From: Papaver somniferum | Taxonomy: Eukaryota > Streptophyta > Magnoliopsida > Ranunculales > Papaveraceae | DNA: 64,000 bases | NCBI RefSeq assembly: GCF_003573695.1 | Contig: NC_039362.1 | Coordinates: 9,554,489-9,618,488 of the forward strand | Direction: 5' to 3' | Shown here: piece after piece, positions 55,613 through 64,000 of the stretch | Position numbering within the stretch: the first letter of the stretch is position 1 | Layout of the letters: every line of letters starts with the position of its first letter | Translations under genes and position numbers: made by a program | Notes under the pieces: model-generated | Database searches by the model: none | The model's input: the letters and a program-made list of their open reading frames with translations, nothing else | What the model was told of the DNA's origin: nothing

Positions 55613-56650
55613 TTTTGGCTCTATCGGGATATTTGGGATTCTATGCAATCACAAAACAAGGCTGACTCAACCAAATCAAACCTAATTTTCTAGCAAACAA
55701 AAAGCATGATGGTTCCACTTAGATTGTTTCTTGACCAACTTATATTCTTTCGAAAAGGAACTCGTTACAATATGAGAAAACCCCTTTGGAATCACTCTGA
55801 GTCAAAGTAAGTTGAATCGAGGCGAGGGAAGATCAGTGGAGCTTTGATACCCAAGGCCTCACCGGTTACAAGGCGGCGCAGTCACACATTCAACTCACAG
55901 AAACCATCATGAACTTCGAAGTATGCTCAAAAGAGTAACCAATATTTTTCGAACGACTTTCCTATTAAGCTCGTTACCCTATAGGTCTCGTTCTAGTCAA
56001 AATTTTAGGCTTAGGTTCGCGTTTGGTTTTGTTTTCCTAAGGCGGGCAAGAAGAGAACGGTGATGAAATCCGAACCCTTATCTTGTATGGCCAGTCCTTG
56101 CCCTTTACTAGGAAATTAAAGCAGGCGTTTTCAAGTCCTCAACATATATGCAAACGAAGGAATACAGTAAACCCGCTGACAGGGGATTCGCGGGTGTTTC
56201 GAAAAACTTACCTACCGTACCAGACGGGCGAAGAACCGCTGAAGTCGACTCAGGCCACGACTCCTATGTCATGTACGAACACCGTCCTTCTCTGCACACA
56301 GTTTTTATTTAAACCAACCCTTCCGTAGGGTTTAAAAATAATAATGTCCCAGTCCAAAAATAAAGTCCAAAAAGTGTCCAAAAATAAAAAGAAAAATTAC
56401 AAAAAATAAAACCCTATTTACAGTTTCTAAAAATAAAACAAAATAACTATATACAAAATCTTCTTCTTCACTCCTTTTGGATTCCTCTTTTCATTCCTTC
56501 TTTGGCGATGCTTTCCTTTTATAGTACTTTTTCTTTCCTTGTAGCTTCGCTCCGATCTGAAAAGAATCGAAAAATACCAAAGGCGTAAAAGAGAACAAAA
56601 ATTCTAAAAGAAATAAAATAAATCTAAAACCTAAAACCTAATATAAATCT
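55613..56650 (-). other. Element F leader region
   Basis: About 1 kb between primer site and gag on the minus strand. No conserved domain; the plus ORF at 56083-56328 is not supported. It presumably holds the 5' leader and packaging region. Confidence 0.5.
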
Positions 56651-56665
56651 GCGTCGGCGGCGCCA
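56651..56665 (-). promoter_or_regulatory. Primer-binding site of element F
   Basis: On the minus strand TGGCGCCGCCGACGC follows ATTTT after the LTR. The first eight bases match the tRNA-Asp-type site and the rest diverge. Confidence 0.6.
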
Positions 56666-56670
56666 AAAAT

Positions 56671-58170
56671 TGATGTAGTTTTTAAGTGGTAGTAAATTTC
56701 GTTCAACTCGGATTATGTAGACTCGATTTTAGACTCAAATTAAAATAGAAAACTTAAAAATAAATTGTATTCAAGATTATAAAAAGCACTGAGACTCAGG
56801 ATTCCACCAATCTCCAATTTTTATGTGATTTAATCTAATCAATATTTATGCAACTCTTTACGTTTAAAGTGATTCTAATATTTTCGCCTAGATAAATAGA
56901 TTCTCAAAACAATAGTTGTAAATCGAAAGCATGGAACATCAAAAGACTTAACCTAAGAATGACCCATCAATTGAGAACACAACCACTTAATCAGAACCAT
57001 ATATTCAATTTCAGTTCAGGTCAAATAAGCAAAAATTAAATTAAATAGAATTTACCACATAATAATTGGAAAAATGGCTTCCTCCGTCGCCTCAGCAATG
57101 ACATTTAGCTCCTCATATTATTCACGTTCTCGAAATAGGTGTTCATAGCTCAAAAGTGTGAAAAATAAGAGAAAACTAATAAAGCAGCGTGTTTATAACA
57201 GTTGTAATTGTTACAAAACGCACTGTCACAGAAAGCACTGTTACAGAGAAATACTAACAGTAATAATTGTTGAGACTGTTACAGGAATGATAGAAAATAT
57301 ATGTTGTTGAATAAAAGACTGCTCTGAAGGGTCTAATATTCTTCGTGTTCTTCAGTAGCAGCAGCAGCAAAACTCGACTTCCTGCAACTTCGATTTCTCG
57401 ACTCGGTGGTGTTCTAAACTTTCCCCAAACTGTCCGATATTCTTCCTTGAACTCCCAGCAACTTATATATAGCCAACAGAGCGATTTAATCTCCCCAAAA
57501 CTTCTCGAAATCTCTTCTTTCCTTCCTTGGCAGTTACGGCAATAATCTCTTCCCAAAATTGTTTCACGCGTTTCTGAGCTTTCCAACTTATCTCAAACTC
57601 TCCCTTAGATAGATATGTATCTTTGGGAAGAGTTTCTTGCCTTTAGTCTTCCTGTAATTCCAAAAATAAGTCCAACAGCAAACCGTGTATAACTTGACTT
57701 CTATTTCTTTTTCCGGTTATTCTAGCCAATTTGGGTTCAAACAAAAGACTTCACCAGGCCTGTTTAGGCCTAGGGAGTAAACCCAATCAATTTCAGCCAT
57801 TGAATCGCTCTGTAACTCGATCGAATCATCACCCAAAAATCATGCAGAAGTGAACAAAATTTTCCCGCCAATTTTTTTATTTGAATTTGGGAAGAAAATG
57901 ACCTCCCCCTTATCTGTGGCTGGTCTCCCTTTAGCAGATGCCTGGAAATGGGTCACCCCTTAGTAATTAGGTTACCCCTTATCCAAAGTGAGAGTCCGTA
58001 TAGTAATTTTCTCCCACGAGCGCAAAAACCACGTTTTTAGCCAATTTCGCCGCAAAAGCTTATTTCTCCAAAAATACCTACAGGGACATAAAAAGCCATA
58101 ATAAATATAAAATCGAGCACTAATAATATATACAATTGAGATTATGTAAGACACAAAAATGTGCCTATCA
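56671..58170 (-). repeat. Element F 5' LTR
   Basis: 1500 bp with a minus-strand TATA region (CTATATATAAG) at about 57466-57476. A few small indels distinguish it from the other LTR, which suggests a fairly recent insertion. Confidence 0.85.
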
Positions 58171-59800
58171 ATGTTCAAGTAATAGGTTCGTCGAGACTTG
58201 TGAAGGTTCGATTTTTAAACTTAATAATACTAAAAATAAAGAAAACTTAATTCAAAATTTGACTTCAAGATATTAAAAATAGACCAAGGCTCCGGATTTC
58301 ACTATTCCTTCTAGTTGATTGGTTCATAATGATATTTCAAGAATTATTATTAAGCTCTTTTCTCGTTATAACACTATGAATCTATAAGGTAACCAAATAT
58401 TAAATTGTAATCCTTAGGCATGAATTATCAAAGAATTGATTCTAAGCATAACACATCAAATTTATTCACAACTAATTAAGAAAACCAGTTTTATCTTTAT
58501 GTTGATCCTAGTGAATTAAATTAATGAAATTGTAAAAGAGATTACCAATCAAGCATGAGTGAATAATTTCCTCCTTTGCCTTGATCACTGGGTACTTAGC
58601 CTCTCATCATGTTGGAAACACGCTCAAAAGTTGATTTCATTGCTCAAAGTGTTTACAAATGATTAAAAATGGGAGAAAATGATAAAGACCGGGTTTGTAA
58701 CAATTATATTTGTTACAAACTGAACTGTTACAGAGAACGATACATAATAATTGTCATTGTCAATGTAGCAATTACGACTGTTCCTTGTGCATCTTATGTT
58801 CTTCGTGTTCTTCACAACAGCAGTAATGGCATTTCTCTGCAACTTTGATTTTTTGTCTCTGTAATGTTCTGAACTCTCCCCAATCACTTTGTAACCCTCC
58901 TACAACTCCTCAGCACTCTATATATACTCTACAGGGCTTCAAAATCAATGTGATAACTCCGGAATAATCCCCAATTACTCTGCCAAACACGGGAAGATAT
59001 TCTTTCCTTTGTCTTCTCCTGCACACGTCTTATAGATGCAAACTCTCCTTATTTATCTCTGCCATGCTCCAGAATGTTTCTCGAGCCAACCAACATGCAC
59101 AAAACACGTTCAAACTCTCCAAAACTCATGCAAACCCATGGAATACTTCTCCCATGTATGTGTTTCTCTGTTTACTTCTCTCGGATTATTTAGCCCAATT
59201 TAGATGAATCAAATAACTATACCAACCCTGTTTAAGCGTAACAGGCCCATACCAATCCACTGGAGTGATTGAATTACTCCAAAAATGCTTAAAATCAAAA
59301 ACAACAACTCTCGGGGTTTTTCAAGCAAAACCGGTAACCCCCTGTTTCACTCAATCTTGATGATTCAGCCAATTATGATCAAAATAAATAACCATACCAC
59401 GCATGTGAAGATGAAACAAGTCTTCTTAATAATTCCCAGTCATTGAGTCTCCTTCAATCCTGTCCTAAATGCTAACCCTAATTTTGCCACCTGAAGAGCA
59501 CCATTTCCCGCCAAAATTCAGTTTCAAACGAATGGGATGAAGGTGCCCCTTAACCATCTGCTTGGCTGCCAATAGTAATTTGAGTGCCCCTTAGTAATTG
59601 AGGTACCCCTTATCCAAAGTGATGGTCAGTTAGCAAATGTCCTCTGGGGGGTGCTCCGAGTAATTTTTCGAGTCGATTTTTCCAAAAATGTTTATTTCCC
59701 AAAGATACCTACAAACACACAAAACACCATAATAAGTAGAAAATCGAGTACCAACATAGAGATAATTGAGGACAACTTAGACACAAAAATGTGTCTATCA
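58171..59800 (-). repeat. Main part of solo LTR G
   Basis: Diverged from F's LTR but collinear: TTGTAACA motifs near 58695, CTTCGTGTTCTTCA near 58800, a TATATATA stretch near 58918, and AACACACAAAACACCATAAT near the end. The minus ORF at 58663-58887 parallels an equally unsupported one in F. Confidence 0.7.
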
Positions 59801-59928
59801 CCTATTCAAATAATAATAATAATAATAATTAATTGAGATTTCCTTCTCCGGATCCAGAGATTCCAGACAGGTTCATTTGTTTGTATGATAAAATGGCACA
59901 TATTTGTTTGTATTGAAGATAATATTAT
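59801..59928. other. Short spacer with an AAT microsatellite
   Basis: (AAT)n with about seven units at 59808-59830, otherwise unique. Confidence 0.6.
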
Positions 59929-62741
59929 TGTTAGAGCATGGCTCGGTTGAACCTACCAAGCGTTGGTATGTCAAGTTTGGTCGTCATATTTTGGTGAATC
60001 AAAACTCATGTTAAGAGTCGCTTGTCATATAGGTTAGCTTGAAAGTATTAGGATATGAGACACTACAAGTATTGCGAAGTCTTGAAGATGTGAAGAAGCA
60101 AGGATCTACAACGACAACAATCATCCTTCCACTTGAGGATAGTGATATTTGACTTAATTGTTTCATTCCCTAACGTATCTTTCAAGTCGTGCATATTTGA
60201 AAACATAACTGTGAAGCATATTTTGAACTCTAGATAGACATAATATTAAGGAATACAATACGAGGTTTATTGCTTAACCATTAAATTTTTTAGATAAGAC
60301 ATCGCCATAATCATTTGAATGTTATTGTGATTATGTATGGGTATGAGGTGAGGATTTTCTCCTAGGGAACAATGTTTACATGTGTTCTAAGGAAGTACGT
60401 TCATAAACTTGTTTGCTAACCGAAAAGGAAATTGCCAGGTGTTATCGGTTTTGTTATTCATTGCATATCTTATGAAAAACCAGTATATGTGATTGAGTAT
60501 AACCGCTCACAACTTGTTTGTGTTATTGGTATAACTATTCACAAAGGCCTGACTTATGTATTGGTATGACTTTTTTTAGTGAAACCGATCTTAAGTAATC
60601 ACCTGAGATGGTATGATTGGGTTTGTGTTTTGTCTGACAAAATATGGGAAGGGGAACCGATCCTAGTAACAGGTGCAGTACATCACAAAGGGGAACCGAT
60701 CCTTGTATGGGGTGCAACAAGGTTTATAGCAGAAAGGGTAACCGATTCTATGGACATGTGCGACACGTTTTTAAGCAAAGATAAATCAATCCTATGGACA
60801 TGTGCAACACATATAAGTTAGATACCTTATATATGTGGGGAACCGATCCTAGTACCTAGTCAACCGAATTTTGGAAAGCTAGTGTGACTATGTACAATAC
60901 TCACATGGAGGTAGAACTGAAACTTGTTTTAGTAGAACCGTTAAACCCATGATTGTAATTGAATGTTGGTTTGATCAATCACATAGTTCTTGAAAGTCAG
61001 ATGAACCAATTCTAAACTTGTTCGGAAGTGTGGAAAATCAGTTTCAAGGTTGTAAGTGTGAAAGAGAACTTACAAAGTAAGGATGTCGACATACTTTGAA
61101 CATGTGTTGTGAATGTTTATTTCTTTAATTGTTCAAAGATATTCCTTAACTTCTAAGGGAAGAGAATCCCAGGATCTAAACATAAGTAAGTTAACAATCT
61201 TTTAATTAAAGTTATTAATTTCATTTTGTAGGGAAATTCCAAAATTAGTAATGTGCATTTACTAATTAGATTTTCCGAGAGATTTCGATCATTATTTTTG
61301 GACTGAGCATTTCCAGGAATTATGAAAACCGAATTTGTGCTTTAATGAATATCTTGAGAATATTTTTGGTTTTGGAAATTCCTTGGTGTCCAAACTTCCT
61401 TGTCTATAAATGCTTGAAGTTTGACTTTCTAGCAAACTAATCCTTCGTAACAACAGACTTCCTCTTTTGTTGTTGTTACTGGTGTAGCCTCCTATGCGGA
61501 GAGGAGAGTAACCTAATCAGGCGAAATCTCTTACGGATGCTCAGTTTTAAGTCTTTTTTGGGATTGAGAAGCTCTAGCATATACCGTTGGTGGGAAACTA
61601 GATTATTGCGGTTTATCTTTTGTTTTCGATTGATTTGATTGACTAACGGTGGTTGAAATCTGATTGCACCTAGTTTGTTTATTCTTGAGAATCTTCTCTT
61701 CTGATATAAGATTCACTCAAACTAGTTCAGAGTTTCGACATGATCTTTAGACTGTTGTGAGTTTTAAAGATAATCTTGTGATAATCCATTGTTAACAGAC
61801 TCTGTTCTGTGCGTGATTGATCATAAGAGATTCAAGTGATTGTGTGCAGGTTTTTATTGAAGATTTAAGAAGATTTGAAGACAAAGAAGATATTGAAGAT
61901 CTGACTTGGGTTTTATAATCTTTGGTGTGCACAATACATGTTTTGGTAAAAGAGGATCCAATTAGTAATCGGTTTATCCTTGTGGTAGATTGGATTGATT
62001 AATTGAGTATATCGACATCAACAAAATTCTTTGGATTAAGAGTGTTGTTGGCTTAATCTTAAGCGATTACTTCGGTAATTGAACATAAGATAGATCTAAG
62101 GACCTTCCGAAGGATTTTATGTTAAGATAAACGGAAGAGCCTTTATCCGACTCATATCACTTGGTTGAATAGAGTTGATACCAAATAGATTTGTTGTTCC
62201 TTCACTGTTTGGAATACAAACCAAAGGAATTGTTCCAAGTACGTGAATTATTTATAAGTTCGAGGCGTGGGAATACAGATGGAACTAGGTGAAATATAGG
62301 TTTAGTTGCTTGGTTTCAACTATACGAAGTTAGGTGTAATTTTCTGTAGCGTCTTAATCCTGAAAGTATTCAATTCTGGACAAGGTCCCGGGGTTTTTCT
62401 CCATTTGCGGTTTCCTCGTTAACAAAATCTTGCTGTGTCATTTACTTTTATTTTTCGTATTATAATTGTTTTATTATAATTAAAATAAATTACACAAACG
62501 TTAATTCCTATTTACTTGATAAGCAATCCTATTGTGTTTGGTTAAGTCCGAACCTTTGTATCAAGTAAACATACTTCGTTGTTGTATTGTCTCGATCTCG
62601 TATCCATAGACGATCACACGAAGTGTGAACCGATTAGTTGTTATGTCTCGACTCAGTCCATAGACAATCACTTTCGGAGAAAAGACTTATAGGTAGGAAA
62701 AGTTTTAGCTTGAGGTATATTAGGGTACCCTCGCCTTTTTA
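59929..62741 (+). repeat. Element H 5' LTR
   Basis: About 2.8 kb. The TATA box CTATAAATG is at 61404-61412. The right end is inferred from the primer site, and no clear CA is visible (CGCCTTTTTAA). It contains GGTTTCCTCGTTAACAAAAT (62409), shared in reverse with E. A repeated GGGGAACCGATCCT motif lies at about 60650-60850. Confidence 0.75.
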
Positions 62742-62743
62742 AT

Positions 62744-62755
62744 AGGTATCAGAGC
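62744..62755 (+). promoter_or_regulatory. Primer-binding site of element H, initiator-Met
   Basis: AGGTATCAGAGC, one base from the canonical TGGTATCAGAGC. Confidence 0.8.
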
Positions 62756-62811
62756 AGGCTAACATGAAAATATCTAAAAATCTGTGTTTGGTGCGATCCA
62801 ACCTATAAGAA

Positions 62812-63640
62812 ATGAATCTAATGGATGATTCAGTTAACGTAAGTCAAGATGATAAATATGTTCTTAAAGATAACACCTTCTGTGAATCTACTGACCAGGA
62901 TGATCTCTACAATGTAGACTCTGGTGATTGGAAGACTTGCCTTCAAATGGAACTTGATGAGATTTCTGAAGATGATGATTCAGAAATTGATCAAGATGTG
63001 AAGATGATCTATCTGAATACTCCTCACTACTAGAAGCTGTCTCTATCAAGAAACTATCTTCTTCAGATGTGATTGGTTTTCTTGCTCATCTCAGCAGAGA
63101 AAACAGGAAACTGAGAAAAGTTTTCTCTGGCTTCTTCTATGGATATCAGACTTCCAGATATCTTCTTAAAGACTACAAAGAAAGTCTTCACTCAAAAACC
63201 CTTGAGTTTGAGAATCTCAACAGGAAACATTACTTGTTGAATAAAAAACTTCTTGACACAGAAGCCATGATTAATTCTCAACATTCAACGAGCAACGATC
63301 AACATGAGTCTGATTCTATCAAGAAAAATCCTCTTGAAGACCAGCTTGCTGAGGCTCTTGAAAAAATCAAGGTGCTAGATGAAGAAGTTGTGAGGCTGAA
63401 AAAACTTAATGATAGCACAATTAACTTATCTTCCATGTCAGATGCAGGTAGATGTCATGGCGACAAACGAGGATTAGGATTTGATGGGATTGATACTTCA
63501 TCGATCAACAAAGAAGTAAAATTCGTAAAGGATATCTGTATGTTTACTTCTGAAAATCCACCAGTACATGTGTGCTTGCATGATTCTCCCAAGTGCTCAA
63601 GCGAGATTCCAACAGAAAAATTCCCCGAATACAAATAGAG
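62812..63640 (+). pseudogene. Element H gag, N-terminal and coiled-coil part
   Basis: The first frame, 62812-63033, starts MNLMDDSVNVSQ and is acidic (ELDEISEDDDSEIDQD). A frameshift leads to 63069-63638, with LSRENRKLRKVFSGFFYG and a coiled-coil-like stretch (LAEALEKIKVLDEEVVRLKK). Premature stops end both. The usual N-terminal gag domain of copia elements is not visible, so part of gag seems deleted. Confidence 0.6.
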
Positions 63641-64000
63641 GAAGATTCCATCTAAGAAGCAGTATATTGACCGAAAGTATCACAAAGGTAAATTGAAAAA
63701 CTATACACCTTTCAATAAACATTGTTTTTATTGTAGAGAAAAGGGTCATATGCAAAGGGAGTGTAAAAGTTGAAAGATGCAGAATGCTATATCTTTTGTC
63801 TCAAAAGAGTTGGACAATTTCACTTCCAAAAACCTCTCAGATCACTATTGTCCAGTGAGACAACCGAATTTTTATAAGAATTCAAAATCATATCCAAAAG
63901 TAAACAATCCTAAAAGGAAAAATAATGTAAAGGGTAATACCTTTTGCAATAAGGATATGATATCTGATGTTTCAAGGTGGAAAGATGCAGTGTCTCTAGA
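63641..64000 (+). pseudogene. Element H gag zinc knuckle and following part
   Basis: Same frame after the stop at 63636: at 63723-63764 CFYCREKGHMQREC gives the CX2CX4HX4C knuckle that binds element RNA. A TGA is at 63772, and the frame then stays open to the window edge. Confidence 0.75.

Larger units (their letters stand above)
50164..58170 (-). mobile_element. Element F: Athila-like gag-protease element without polymerase
   Basis: LTRs at 50164-51672 and 56671-58170 start and end TG/CA on both strands, with a perfect duplication ATGTT at 50159-50163 and 58171-58175. On the minus strand: primer site, leader, gag, protease, a hydrophobic-tail ORF, a purine motif, hairpins, a purine tract. 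No reverse transcriptase, RNase H or integrase sequence is found in the 5.0-kb interior, so it needs helper proteins, like the gag-bearing non-autonomous elements described in plants. Confidence 0.88.
50157..59800 (-). mobile_element. G: solo LTR split by element F
   Basis: After removing F, TGATGTT at 50157-50163 joins CAAGTAATAGG at 58176. The LTR ends GTGTCTATCA at 59800, the same end as F's LTR. Length without F is about 1.63 kb. No internal region or second LTR is present, so it is a solo LTR of an Athila-like family related to F. TTCAA precedes it; the bases after it are CCTATTCAA, so the duplication is not clean. Confidence 0.7.
59929..64000 (+). mobile_element. Element H: copia (SIRE-like) retrotransposon, 5' part
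   Basis: An LTR starting TGTTAGAGCATGG is followed by an initiator-Met primer site and a broken gag with a zinc knuckle. It continues beyond the right edge, so protease, integrase and reverse transcriptase are not seen. Confidence 0.8.

Overview
The window is flowering-plant nuclear DNA made almost entirely of nested LTR retrotransposons. The evidence is plant-type primer-binding sites (tRNA-Asp-like, initiator-Met and probably tRNA-Arg), Ty3/gypsy Tat-lineage proteins with two RNase H domains, Athila-like gag-protease, Ty1/copia SIRE-like LTRs and GT-AG introns. My recollection of the LTR families points to a poppy (Papaveraceae) genome, but nothing here proves the species. No bacterial, viral or organellar gene set is present.

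Layout. (1) 1-46976 is one nest. The outermost layer is a minus-strand copia-type element (E). Its internal region runs off the left edge and its 5' LTR is cut into three pieces (5060-6090, 14488-14595, 45709-46976). Element A (323-3621, plus, Athila-like, non-autonomous) sits in E's internal region. Elements B (6091-14482, plus, Tat-like) and C (14596-45703, minus, Tat-like) sit in E's LTR. Element D (29350-45086, plus, Tat-like) sits in C's right LTR, bounded by a perfect 5-bp duplication CCATT. (2) 46977-50156 is the only sizeable non-LTR stretch: minus-strand exons of an unrecognised gene, a CACTA-like hairpin cluster, a diverged tandem duplication, a tRNA-like sequence and a 32-bp minisatellite. 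(3) 50157-59800 is a solo LTR (G) into which an Athila-like gag-protease-only element F (50164-58170, minus, perfect duplication ATGTT) inserted seven bases from the end. (4) 59929-64000 is the 5' LTR and broken gag of another copia element (H), which continues past the right edge.

The most notable content is in C and D. Downstream of pol, each carries a gene on the strand opposite to the retrotransposon. These antisense genes have their own TATA promoter, two 5'-UTR introns at matching places and further GT-AG introns. In C the gene encodes an intact 566-codon exon with a plant mobile domain (PMD). In D the PMD is absent and an acidic protein occupies the first gene, but a second antisense gene keeps the C-terminal module found in C. 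Introns can persist in a retrotransposon when they lie antisense to the genomic RNA. C, D and B share terminal LTR bases and polypurine tracts and form one family group, in which B is the most rearranged. Every pol region is broken by stops, frameshifts or deletions, so no element here looks autonomous.
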